A program made the translations under genes and the position numbers. This document shows, in pieces, positions 36,263 to 45,980 of a stretch of 64,000 nucleotides of DNA. Origin of the DNA: Coniella vitis (lineage: Eukaryota; Ascomycota; Sordariomycetes; Diaporthales; Schizoparmaceae). Numbering within the stretch: position 1 is the first letter of the stretch; each line of letters begins with the position of its first letter. A model generated the notes under the pieces. The model was not told the origin of the DNA. It ran no database searches and saw only the letters and a list, made by a program, of their open reading frames with translations. The stretch is taken from assembly GCA_011317545.1 (NCBI GenBank), contig WUJK01000006.1:2418001-2482000 (forward strand), given 5' to 3'.

Positions 36263-39024
36263 ATGAGTAGAACCAAGGTTTGTCACTGATGCCATCTCCA
36301 ACCGTTGCTCCTCCCAACTAATCGCTGTCTGGTTGCAGAGGCGTGGTGGCAGAAAGGGTGGTGAGGGTCGCGGCGGCGGCGGCCAAGGCGGCGGCCAAGG
36401 CGGCCGCGCTCGCGAAAACCGCTACCGACCCGAGATCAAGAAGTTCCACGAAAAGCTCGAGCGGTACTACAACGAGCTGATTGAGCAGTCCGAAGACGAG
36501 AGAAAGGAGTTCTGGGAAGCCCTCCGCCGCGAGCTGCCCAACAGCTTCAGATTCTGTGGTTCCAAAGGGTGAGTCTGTTGCGGTCATTCCGCATCTTGGC
36601 TTGTTGTTTCACCCAACTCACTATCGCGTTCGCAGCCACGCCCTTACAGTCAAGCGCCTTCTCGAGGAGCGATATATCCCAGAGATCACCCAGCTCGAGA
36701 ACTACGATGGTAACCCCGTCACGCCGCCCGTCCCTGTTCCCTGGTACCCCGACAACCTCGCCTGGTGGATGACCACACCCAAGAACGTCATTCGCCGCTA
36801 CCCTCCGTTTGCCAAGTTCCAAAAGTTCCTCGTGTCTGAGACCAGCGTCGGAAACATCAGCCGACAGGAGGTTGTCAGCATGATTCCCCCGTTGCTGCTC
36901 GACGTCAAGCCTGGCCACGTCGTACTCGATCTGTGCGCTGCGCCAGGTAGCAAGGCGGCACAGCTTCTTGAGATGATTCACTCGGGCGAGGAAGGGCGCA
37001 TACAAAAGGCCCTGCACTTGCACGCCGCCGAAGATGGACGGGACGCGCCCGAATACCCTGGACTGAACGATGTCGATATGGAGGCGGACCCGGGTGACGA
37101 CGGCCGTGCCACTGGCATGCTGATTGCCAACGACATGGACTACAAGCGCAGCCACCTCCTTATTCACCAGCTGAAGCGTCTCTCCTCGCCAAACATGATT
37201 GTCACCAACCACGACGCCACCCTCTTCCCCTCGCTCAAGCTGCCCTCGGACGACCCCAAGAAGCAGAACTACCTCAAGTTTGACCGTATTCTCGCCGATG
37301 TCCCCTGCTCCGGTGACGGAACCCTGCGCAAGAATGTCAACATGTGGAAGGACTGGATACCCGGTAATGCTTTGGGACTGCATCAGACTCAGGTCAGAAT
37401 CCTGGTTCGTGCCCTGCAGATGCTCAAGCCCGGTGGTCGCGTTGTGTACTCTACTTGCAGCATGAACCCTGTCGAGAATGAGTCTGTCATTGCTGCTGCC
37501 ATCGAGCGTTGTGGACATGAAAATGTCGAGATTCTTGACTGCAGCAATGAGCTCCCTGGTCTTGTTCGCAAGCCTGGTCTGAAGACATGGAAGGTTATGG
37601 ACAAGGCTGGCCGCATCTGGAACAACTGGAATGAGGTGGAGACTTGGGTTGCTGAGCAAAAGGACAAGGTGATTCCTGGAAAGCTGGTCCCGACCATGTT
37701 TGCCCAGACACAAACCGAAGGTACCCCAGAGATCCCCCTGGAGAGGTGCATTCGTGTCTATGCACACCAGCAAGACACTGGTGGCTTTTTCATTGTTGCA
37801 TTGCACAAGAAGAAGGAGTTCAAGGCTAAGCCTGAGAACTGGGGCTACACCCGGCCTGGGGCTGAGGTACAAAAGGTGGACACATCGGCCGAGGGCACAC
37901 CCAAGGTTGAGGAAGAGCCAAGCAGCGTTGAAGGGGCTAAGCCTGTCAAGACGGAGCAAGAAACGACCGACGCCCCAGTGACGGAGGAGGCAGCCAATCC
38001 CCTCAAGCGAACACACGAGGACGAAGACCAGCAAGCTCCAGCCAAGCGACAACACACCGAGACTGCGACAGAGGCCAACGGTGACTCGGGAGCGAACGAG
38101 GAGGACCAGAAGAAGACTGAAGGCGCCACCGAGCCAGCGAAGCCCCAAACAACATCTGACGGCTACGGTGACAAGGCTGCCAAGAAGGCCAACAAGGAGC
38201 CCTTTGAAGAGCCCTTCAAATACCTCGCCGCCGACCACGAGGTCATCCAGAACGTCCTCGACTTTTACAAGGTGTCTCCGCGGTTCCCCGCAGACCGCTT
38301 CATGGTCCGCAACGCAAAGGGCGAGCCGTCAAAGGCTGTTTACTACACCAGTGCGTTAGTCCGCGACGTCTTGTCGTCCAACGAAGGCCGCTCCTGCAAG
38401 TTTGTGCACGGAGGTGTCAAGATGTTCATGAAGCAGGATGCGCCGTCTGCCGAGGTGTGTCGCTGGCGCATCCAGAGCGAGGGCATGCCCATTCTCCAAG
38501 GTTACGTTGGCAAGGAGCGCATTGTCGTGCTCCGCAACAAGGAGACGCTCCACAAGCTCCTCATCGAAATGTTCCCTCGCATTAACAATGACGAGTACAA
38601 GAAGCTCGACGAGATTGGCGAGCGTGTGTGCGAGGTGGGCCTGGGCTGCTTGGTCCTGCGTGTCGAGCCGGAGGGCACTGACCCAGACTTTTCCGAGAGG
38701 ATGGCCCTCCCTCTGTGGAAGAGTTTCCATTCGCTCAACCTCATGCTGCCAAAGGAGGACCGCAGCGCTATGCTGCTGCGCATTTACAATGACACGACGC
38801 CTTTGGTCAACACCATGTTGAAGGATCAAAAGAAGCCCGCGCATGTCGAAGCCAGCACCCAGGATGAGGAAGCCATCGCCGACGCAGCATCTGAGGATGA
38901 GGCGGTGAACTCGGAGGCGATTGAAGCTGCTGTCGACACGGAGATGGGCGACGCGGCCGACGATGTCGCCATTGGTACGCCCGCAGAAGACGACGCTCAA
39001 GCAGAGGCGCCAGCCGCGGCCTAG
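36263..39024 (+). CDS. NCL1: tRNA (cytosine-5-)-methyltransferase NCL1/TRM4 (NSUN2)
   Basis: Three exons: a 15-nt first exon 36263-36277 (MSRTK), 36339-36568 and 36636-39024, giving 877 residues. The enzyme makes 5-methylcytosine in tRNAs, in the nucleus in yeast. Exon 2 has an RGGRKGG-type basic Gly-rich start followed by YRPEIKKFHEKLERYYNE. The Rossmann methyltransferase shows the SAM motif LDLCAAPGSKAAQLLEM and the two RNA m5C cysteines: Cys306 in DVPCSGDGTLRKN and Cys356 in YSTCSMNPVENE. A disordered Lys/Glu region (about 490-610) separates it from the C-terminal domain with HEVIQNVLDFYKVSPRFPADRF. The tail is acidic and Ala-rich. The stop TAG at 39022 is followed in frame by an odd 26-codon repeat (separate entry). 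A 563-codon antisense frame is a shadow. Confidence 0.95.
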
Positions 39025-39351
39025 TTGGCCAATCGCCCTTTTCCTGAGTTTCTGGTTCGATACCACGATCATTTGACTTCCTTCAACCAACAAGTAGTTT
39101 GGTTGGCTGACAACCCCTTCACCAATTTTCTCATTCAATATCGCCGTGAATCGGTCGCCCTGAAACGAGGAGTGTTCTGGTCACCTAGAAATCCATTTAC
39201 TGAGTTCATGCTTCGCTCTCGCCGCAATGCGACTGCTGTTAGCCAGGGGCTGTTCTGAAGGGCTGATAGCCCTTTTAATGAATTTTTTTCTCTTCGGCAC
39301 CGTGACGAAGCAGATACTTTGATGAGTGGGGCGTCTGATGCCATAAGTTGA
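39025..39351 (+). repeat. Degenerate 26-codon tandem repeat in frame behind NCL1
   Basis: Directly after the NCL1 stop and in the same frame, four 78-bp units start at 39037, 39115, 39193 and 39271. The encoded units begin PFPEFLVRY, PFTNFLIQYRR, PFTEFMLRSRR and PFNEFFSLR. Around unit position 22 the first two carry VVWLADN and VFWSPRN. A TGA sits at position 22 of unit 3 (39256), so 77 codons are open after the NCL1 stop. Between units 2 and 3, I count differences at 11 first, 8 second and 19 third codon positions. This suggests past selection on protein, with the plus frame slightly favoured; the antisense frame sharing the same wobble position cannot be fully excluded. Whether it is a separate gene, a read-through tail or a decayed extension is open. 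Confidence 0.6.
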
Positions 39352-39820
39352 TGCGCAAAATGGCAATGGTGATATCTGGTGATCTGCTTATATATGTTGG
39401 CTTCCTGGTGGGTTGGTTGGACCCAAACCTGGTGAATCTGGCCGAGAGATGAGTCTGCATCTTGAGCCAGAATTCTGCACCACAAAAGGAAATAGATACA
39501 ATTGTCATGCGGTTGAGGCAAAGTGCTATGCCTACAAGGCCACTGGCAACGGGTTATACATAGAGTGGCTAATCGGGCCGACGATGGCCGTTCCAAATTT
39601 CTCTTCAAATGTGTGAGAGAACAGGTTTGCTAATTTAGGAGTTCCAAAAAAAATTCAAAAAGCTTGCTTGAAGATTACACAGCAGATTAGGTATTTACCA
39701 CCCACCTTTGTACTTTGGAGATCCTGAAGGCTTTGACGAATGGTTTTTTTTTGTGTGTTCTCGAACGAGGGCTCCGACTTTGTAAACGCAGACCATACAC
39801 GCTTCAACAACTTTTCCCCA
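39352..39820. other. Intergenic
   Basis: Noncoding spacer with an A-rich stretch near 39645-39660; it holds the 3' region of the MFS gene. No gene is seen. Confidence 0.5.
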
Positions 39821-40261
39821 TCAAACACACGACAACAGCCTCGGCCCTTTCCACAGCACAGCCCAGCCTCCAAAAACAGACGACAGCCCCGTAAAGACAA
39901 TAAGCGGCCCGTACGACGTCCCATACCCCCACGATCCCAGCGACGCGCCCGCGCCAGCTTTGAGCAACGGCACCCCCACCAGCCCGCCGCTCACATAGCC
40001 AACCCCCCTGGCGCCGTTGAGCAGCCCGTACAGCAGACCCGTGTCGACCGCCTCGTTGCGCTCCGCGGCCTCGCGCTCCAGCTCGTTCAGCACACTGCCC
40101 CAGGTGGCGCTGTACCCGCCGGCAAAGAAGCCAAAGGTGAGGGAGAAGAGGACCAGCAGGGCCGTGCTCCCGCGCGAAGCCAGGCCCCAGAGGAGGAAAG
40201 CTGAGAGCGCGGAGCCGATGGCGGGGATGGAGGTGATGGTGGCTGCTGGTAGGGAGGGACG

Positions 40262-40298
<37 letters not shown>

Positions 40299-41377
40299 TT
40301 GTCGCTCAGGTAGCCAAAGAGGAAGCTGGCGAGGATGCCGGGGAGGTTGAAGAGGGTGAGCAGCAGGGTGGCCGAGGTCTGGCTGAGGAGGGCCACATCG
40401 TGCGCATACGTGTTGAGGTACGTCTGCGGGATGCCGTAGCCGGAGCTCTGCAGGATGATGGCCGTGGTGTAGATGTAGATGGTGCGATGGCGCAGGAAGT
40501 GCCATGGGAGTCGTCGTCGGCGGCGGCGCGGAGAAGGGGAATGCGGTGGGCTGTGGTCTGGCCGTGCAGGGGTTGTGAAGCGAATCAAGCAGAAGATGGT
40601 TGGGACACTTGTCGCTGCGGCGATGGCCGCCCAGATGCGCAGAGCGAGGCGCAAGTCGTGGTGGGCGAGGAGCGCGCGCAGGAGGAAGGGGCACACGGAG
40701 CCGGCGACGTTCTTGCACGAGAGCACGACGCCGTAGGCGACGGCGCGGTGGCCGGTCTGGAACCATTCGCCGAGCGAGAGGGTCGCGGGGCTGTACATCA
40801 GGGCGCACCCGAGGGGGGCGAGGACGGCTTGGGTGGCGATGAGGTGCCAGACGGTCTGGCTGAAGGACGAGGCGACGAAGCTGAGACAGAGGAGCAGAGC
40901 GCCGCTGAGGGCTGCCGTCTGGCGCCAGGGAGCCCAGCGGGTGCTGAAGAGGGCAAAGAGCGCGGGCATGGAGAGGTAGATGACGCCGTTGAAGGTGGTG
41001 CCGATGATGCCAGTCAGCTCTTGGTTGCCGTCCAGGACCCAGTGCGTCGAGAGGTATTCCTGGACCACGCCGTAGCTCATGGCAAAGCCTGTGAAGCAGC
41101 ATATGCAGCGGCCAGCCGGTCAGTCAGAGACCCGGGGGGGGGGGGGAGCTCAGGTTGTAACTATGGCAGGCACCACTGAGCACAGTGTGTGAGTGAGTGC
41201 GTGAGTGCCTGAACGCGTGTGCGTACCCCAAATCGGCAGTTGCAGGACGCCGTTTCCCACGAGGACGCGGACGCGGACGCGTTGCATGCTGGGTGCCTGG
41301 CTGGCTCGCGGTGGCTCTGGAGGAGCTGGAGCCTCTGGGCGGTGCTCTCGCAGCGAAATGGTGTCGACGTGTGGCAT
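39821..41377 (-). CDS. MFS transporter, monocarboxylate-transporter-like
   Basis: Two exons: 41377-41227 and 41088-39821, giving 472 residues. The junction (phase 1, donor GTACGC, acceptor TCACAG) rebuilds LPIWGFAMSYGVVQEYLSTHW, a helix-1 pattern of fungal MCT-like (MCH/riboflavin-type) carriers. Further family features are GVIYLSMPALFALFSTRW, then LGCALMYSPATLSLGEWFQTGHRAVAYGVVLSCKNVAGSVCPFLLRAL and TFGFFAGGYSATWGSVLNE. About 12 hydrophobic helices are visible. The first 40 residues are polar and cytosolic, and a short Arg-rich loop (SPRRRRRRLPW) lies between the two halves. An unusual Asn-Ser repeat (about 286-299) follows GYLSD, in the loop after helix 8. The substrate is unknown; a small carboxylate or related organic acid is the family guess. 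Confidence 0.85.
40265..40300. repeat. TTGCTG coding hexanucleotide repeat
   Basis: About six TGTTGC units; on the minus strand they encode alternating Asn-Ser inside the MFS transporter, in a cytosolic loop. The length may vary between strains. Confidence 0.8.
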
Positions 41378-41661
41378 GCTGGCAGGATAGTTGTTGAGAG
41401 AGATTCATGGGCAAGAGCTGCTTCAGTCCAAAGGTTTATATACACCAGATCCTTGTATTTGCCTGCGCCCTTGGCGCCGTGTCATCCCAACCATCGCCGC
41501 CGATCTCGGGTGCATACTCTGATGCGTTCACAGCTTGCATGAGTCTCACAGGAGCGAGACTTGCTTGAAGTCACAAAAGCAGGACGGACAAGCAGAGCAC
41601 AAGATTGCTAGCTAAAATACACTGCTGGATCCAAAAAGAAAGAAGAAATCTACGGCCTCGT

Positions 41662-43992
41662 CTATGTCTCAAAGTTGGTCTCAATCAGGCGCGCCACAAG
41701 ATCGCTGTCCTCGGGCAGCTCGGGATAATCCAGATTGACGACACCCAGCCTCTTCTTGCCGCCTGGCAGCGTGCGCAGATAGTCTCTGGTCCTCACATTC
41801 ATGCCTTCGACCCACTTGCCAAAGAAGTGGAGGTCGCTGTGTGCGCCCACCGCAATCCACTTGGCCTCAGCCACCTCGCCATGCTCGACCGGGTCGCCCA
41901 CGGCCGAGCAGAAGTTGATGAACCAGGTCTGCTCTGGATCCGTGTCCTCGTCCTCGTCGTCGTCGTCGTTGTCGTTGTCGTCACCACTGCTTCCTCCCGT
42001 CGCTTGGCTGCCCGCTGCCCGGGCCATCATCTGGCGCACAAAGCCCTGCTTGGACGAGACCAGGTCGTTGAGCTCGCAGCGCGTGGCGTACTTCCACTTG
42101 TCCTGCAGGTGGACCTTGACGCCGGTGGGCGTGGTGATGGTGAAGTCTGGGTTGTCGTCGAGCCACTTTTCGAGATCGAGGCCCAGCCGCTGCGCGGGCT
42201 CGACCGCGGGGTCGCCGTAGTAGCGCCGCAGCAGCACCGCCTTGCCGCGCACGTCGCCCAGCCGCGCCGTGACGGGCGCCGAGTACCAGCGCGGCGACCC
42301 GTCCAGCTCGTAGACGGGCGTGCTCTCGATGGCATCCCGGACGGTGTTGTAGAAGATGTGCGGCTGGTCCTTTTGCGCCTGCGACTTGTCGTCGTTGTTG
42401 ATGGAGATGAGCACCGTCTCGGTGGCCGGGCGGTCCTTGCTGGGGCCGATAAAGTCCCACACCTGGCCCATGACATCGTCAAACGACAGGTGGTGCGGCA
42501 GGCCGATGGGCATGCCGCCGTGGTAGCAGTAGAGCTTGTTGTCGTCGTGGCGCCGCAGCCGCAGGTCAAAGAAGCGGATGCCGAGCGCCAGCTGCTGCGT
42601 GATGCTGAGGTACTGCGTGCGCACAAAGGGCACGTTGCTGCGCGCGCAGCTGTCGTGCGTCCCCGGCACCGTCAGCGCGCTCAGCCACGTCGCGTCCGGC
42701 ACGGCGCCCATCCACGTCTGCAGGTCGTAGCCCAGCACCGGCCGGCTGAACCAGTGCAGGTCGCCCTTCCACTTGCCGGCAAACACGCAGTGCACGCGCC
42801 CGTTGAGCAGCGCCATCTGCGGCGCAAACCGCGCCTTGACGTCGCGCCCGCCCACGTGCTCGGCCTGCTGCCACGCCGCGCCGTCCGTGTGCGCCGCCAC
42901 AAACACCCAGTCGTCCTCGACGAAGCCCAGGTACGCGTTGCGGCCGTAGCTGGCCGCGCTCACGCCCTTGGCCGCCTTGCCCTCGGACACGTCGTCGGTC
43001 GGGCTCCACGCCCACCCGGTCTCGGTGTAGTCGTAGCGGAAGCCCACAATCTCGCCCGCGCTGCTGCTGCCGCCCGCCGCCTCGCAGAGCAGGTGCAGCG
43101 CGCCGTTGAGCACAAACAGCGCGGGCACGCCCTGGAACGCACCCTTAGCCACGGCGGCAGCGGCAGCGGCGCCAGTGGGCTGCACGCGGCTAGGCTCGCT
43201 CCACGTGGCCGAGTGGATGTCAAAGACGGCGTGCGCCAGGTGGCCGTCGGCGTCGATGTAGGCGAGGAAGAGCTTGTTGTGGAAGGCCACGAGCGCCGGA
43301 TCGCGCGTCTGGGCGCCGGCAATGCAGTCTGCGGGCAGCCCCTCTTGGCGCACCCATGCGAGGGCCTCGTCGGCATCGTACAGGTAGTGGACCATGGCGC
43401 CTGTGTGCGCCGAGACAATCACAGCGTGCAGCACGCCGTTGAGGTTGGCAATGGCTGGGATAGCACCACCGGCTTGCCCACTGCCAGCAGCACTGCCGCC
43501 GCCGCCGCCGCCGCTAAACAAAGCAGCGTCGTCACCCAGAGGGAAGGCGAGGCGGGGCCCAAACTGCCCGCCGTGGCTCTCGGGGGTGGTGGCGGCGTAG
43601 TAGAGCACATTGTCGGCGTCTTCCCACACGACCCACAGCTGGCCGCGGTGGACGGCAATGGTGGGCGGGGCGTTGGTGGCGCGCACAGAGTCCTTGCCCT
43701 GGTCGGCGAGGAGGAGGAAGCCTTGCTCGGTGGGGCCCTCGGGGACCCAGGGCGACGAGGGCGCCGACTGCATGATGTTCTGGAGGGCTTCGACGCCCAG
43801 GTTGACGAGGTTGGAGAAGGCCATCTTGTCGACGGCGGGGCGAGCGTCGAGGCGGAGCGTGAAGTGCCACGAGGGGAGGGCTGCTGCTGGTGGTGATGAT
43901 AACGATGATGTTGTTGTCGTCGTTGTCGTTGTCGATGTGGCTTGTTGGTTGGGACGGTGGGAATCGAGTCGAGGGTGATATGTTTGGGTCAT
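41662..43992 (-). CDS. PI-PLC X-domain phosphodiesterase with repeat-type N-terminal half
   Basis: Single exon, 776 residues. The C-terminal part (about 425-776) is a bacterial-type phosphatidylinositol phospholipase C X domain: TVPGTHDSC with His446, GIRFFDLRL, and LYCYHGG with His491. The two histidines are in the places of the general acid/base pair. An acidic insert (DDNDNDDDDEDEDTD, about 671-685) interrupts the domain. Residues about 80-420 form repeating beta-type segments (QLWVVWEDADNVLYYA, VLHAVIVSAHTGAMVHYLYD, KLFLAYIDADGHLAHAVFD, ALHLLCEA, RVHCVFAGKWKGDLHWFS), like a beta-propeller of the sialidase or fucose-lectin type. No secretion signal is visible; the start has a Thr run (20-28), and Met57 is an alternative start. 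The substrate could be phosphoinositide or GPI lipid; this is not decided by sequence. A 763-codon antisense frame is a shadow of GC-rich third positions. Confidence 0.85.
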   Translation of the reverse strand: MTQTYHPRLDSHRPNQQATSTTTTTTTTSSLSSPPAAALPSWHFTLRLDARPAVDKMAFSNLVNLGVEALQNIMQSAPSSPWVPEGPTEQGFLLLADQGKDSVRATNAPPTIAVHRGQLWVVWEDADNVLYYAATTPESHGGQFGPRLAFPLGDDAALFSGGGGGGSAAGSGQAGGAIPAIANLNGVLHAVIVSAHTGAMVHYLYDADEALAWVRQEGLPADCIAGAQTRDPALVAFHNKLFLAYIDADGHLAHAVFDIHSATWSEPSRVQPTGAAAAAAVAKGAFQGVPALFVLNGALHLLCEAAGGSSSAGEIVGFRYDYTETGWAWSPTDDVSEGKAAKGVSAASYGRNAYLGFVEDDWVFVAAHTDGAAWQQAEHVGGRDVKARFAPQMALLNGRVHCVFAGKWKGDLHWFSRPVLGYDLQTWMGAVPDATWLSALTVPGTHDSCARSNVPFVRTQYLSITQQLALGIRFFDLRLRRHDDNKLYCYHGGMPIGLPHHLSFDDVMGQVWDFIGPSKDRPATETVLISINNDDKSQAQKDQPHIFYNTVRDAIESTPVYELDGSPRWYSAPVTARLGDVRGKAVLLRRYYGDPAVEPAQRLGLDLEKWLDDNPDFTITTPTGVKVHLQDKWKYATRCELNDLVSSKQGFVRQMMARAAGSQATGGSSGDDNDNDDDDEDEDTDPEQTWFINFCSAVGDPVEHGEVAEAKWIAVGAHSDLHFFGKWVEGMNVRTRDYLRTLPGGKKRLGVVNLDYPELPEDSDLVARLIETNFET

Positions 43993-44819
43993 GGCTCTTT
44001 AGAGAACAGTCACCAGTGCCACCACCACCACCAGCATACTAGGCCCAACTATGTATACTCACAGACTCCCAAGCACAGCCCAGGTTTAATAATAAGCTCA
44101 ACAAGCCAGTCAGTTGGTGGATCCAAGGGGGGGGGATCCTCTGTTTTACATAGACCCTTCTTGTTGTTTTTTCTCTGAGCTCTCTCCTATCCACTATTCA
44201 GGCTGTTTGGTCTGCCTGCTGTCTGGCCTACAGGGGAGCCAAGCATTTTTGTGAGCGAGCCAGCGGCTGTTGCGGCACGCTGGCGGCGACAGCTCAGGGT
44301 GGGTAATCCTTCTTTTTTTGTTTTAGCAGATGGTGAGCGTGTGGGTCAGCCCGAGTGTTGCCCATTCCAGTGCTACTGTGTATGCGGCGGCGGTGGATAT
44401 GAGAACCGTGATTGTGCGGTGTGCGGTGGGCAAAATGCATCAAGCAACCTGATTCTGGGGTTTGCAGTTTATGTTGGTTCGTAGGCATAAAAGTAGGGAA
44501 ACCTGGATGAATCTGTTTTTTATTTTATTGGATTGTGAAGCGATTCGCCCAGGGGGCTCTGCCGTCTTTCCGGAAGCGGAATATAATTGATTGGTTCTAC
44601 GTTGCATGCCAGTGTAAGATGCTGTGAACTGGCATGAATAAGAGAGCTCAGTAGCAAACTCCAGGTCAGACATTACGATATTCTCTTGGCTTGAGACAAA
44701 TGCAAAGGCACATTCGACAGGTCCATCTCACGAGCCCAGCGAAGATCATGTCGACTGAGTCTCAACGTAGAATCCATCCACATCCTCCATTCAACGAACA
44801 CCCACACCCGCATTCCATT
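43993..44819. other. Intergenic
   Basis: Upstream region of the PI-PLC gene and 3' region of RIB7. It contains G and T runs but no recognised gene. Confidence 0.5.
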
Positions 44820-45980
44820 CTACCTCGCAATGCGCCCAGCAAGCACCATATCCTCGCCCATCTGCATCCAGCTCACATCCTTCAACCGCGGCCCAGCTGC
44901 CTTGGCCTCAGGCCGCCCAGGCGCAACCCGCACGCCCCCGGCGCCGAGCCAGACGGGCGCAATGGTGACAATGACTGAGTCGATGCGGACTGAGTCCCGA
45001 TCATCGTCATCGCCAACATCTGCCCGTGCATGTGCCTGGCCCAGCGCCAATAACTCATCAATCACTTTGCCGCCGCCTTCCACCATCAGACTGCGCACTC
45101 CTTCCGCCGCCAAGGTGGACAGGATATCCGACCATGACAGCTTGAATCTTTGCCGTGATGCATCCTTCTTTGCATTCTCTTGGCCATCAAGCTCCTCCTC
45201 CTCCTCCTTTTCCTCCGTCACATCTACTACTGGGGTGGTGGATGTGCGCAAGCTCCCTTCCACAACGAGATATCTTCCCCCCACCCGCTCCACAACCCGC
45301 CTACTCTCCCCGTCCACCAGCTGCACGCACTGCCTCGCAACCACAATCCAAGGCGGCAAGCCTTTTCCCTGGCGGGCAAGTTGGATAATTTTGTTCGTTT
45401 CGCGAACATGCCAGCGCGCGTGCGGGTCGAGAATCACGGGTTGTGGGGAGGGTGCCGGCCTGTGTGTCCTTCTTGATCCTGCTGCTGCTATTGCTCCGCC
45501 TTGTCCTTCTTTTCCATCTTGACAGAACGATGTCGATGAAGGCAAGTCATGATCCTCCCCATCCCCCCCACCAACAACACAACTAAACCGGCAATTCAGC
45601 CCCGGATCATCCGCAACAGCCGTCCCCGCCCCAACAAGAATCGCATCATGCCGTGAGCGTAGAAAATGCGTCATGGCTTTCGTCTCTGCCCCAGAGAGTG
45701 TTGTGCGAACGCCCGGGGCAAGTGATAGCTGGGAATCGAGCGATTGTGCGAAGGTCAGTGTGAGAAAGGGCTGTTTTCGTTGCTGCTTTGTGTTTGCTTG
45801 TTTTGTTTGCTGCTGCTGCTCTTGCTGCTGTTGTTGTTCTTGATGTTGTTGAGGGGTGGGATGGTGGTGATCAGTTGTATTGCTTTGTACACGAGGAGCC
45901 AAGTATGGCTCGAACCTGGCTGCCCAATGACTTGGGAAAAAGAGTACATCACCAGCAGCCTTTGCTTGTTGGTGAGCCAT
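44820..45980 (-). CDS. RIB7: 2,5-diamino-6-ribosylamino-pyrimidinone 5'-phosphate reductase
   Basis: Single exon, 386 residues; yeast Rib7 is 244. The enzyme reduces the ribosyl side chain of the pyrimidine intermediate with NADPH, an early step of riboflavin synthesis in fungi. Family motifs are LTLTFAQSLDSQLSLAPGVRTTLSGAETKAMTHFLRSRHDAILVGAGTAVADDPGLNCR, then PVILDPHARW, the nucleotide-binding VRSLMVEGGGKVIDELL, and VIVTIAPVWLGAGGV near the end. The extra length comes from insertions: a Gln-rich stretch (about 44-70), a polar loop after the LNCR motif, and a Glu/Lys stretch (about 250-275). The core motifs are intact, so activity is expected. The frame is continuous and no intron is needed. 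Confidence 0.92.
   Translation of the reverse strand: MAHQQAKAAGDVLFFPSHWAARFEPYLAPRVQSNTTDHHHPTPQQHQEQQQQQEQQQQTKQANTKQQRKQPFLTLTFAQSLDSQLSLAPGVRTTLSGAETKAMTHFLRSRHDAILVGAGTAVADDPGLNCRFSCVVGGGDGEDHDLPSSTSFCQDGKEGQGGAIAAAGSRRTHRPAPSPQPVILDPHARWHVRETNKIIQLARQGKGLPPWIVVARQCVQLVDGESRRVVERVGGRYLVVEGSLRTSTTPVVDVTEEKEEEEELDGQENAKKDASRQRFKLSWSDILSTLAAEGVRSLMVEGGGKVIDELLALGQAHARADVGDDDDRDSVRIDSVIVTIAPVWLGAGGVRVAPGRPEAKAAGPRLKDVSWMQMGEDMVLAGRIAR

Noticed and set aside
36547..38238. 563-codon minus-strand frame opposite NCL1
   Set aside because: Shadow of the methyltransferase exon; the product is low-complexity Leu/Val-rich sequence.
39135..39608. 157-codon minus-strand frame across the 26-codon repeat
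   Set aside because: It shares its wobble position with the plus frame, so it also shows period 26. It stops within unit 2, and the first/second codon position counts fit the plus strand slightly better.
41605..43896. 763-codon open frame on the plus strand opposite the PI-PLC gene
   Set aside because: It is the antisense shadow of a GC-rich coding exon; the minus-strand product has clear PI-PLC motifs and the plus-strand product is a Val/Arg/His-rich string with no family features.
45908..45917. GGTTCGAGCC on the minus strand, resembling a tRNA B box
   Set aside because: It encodes part of the N-terminus of RIB7 and no tRNA fold is visible.
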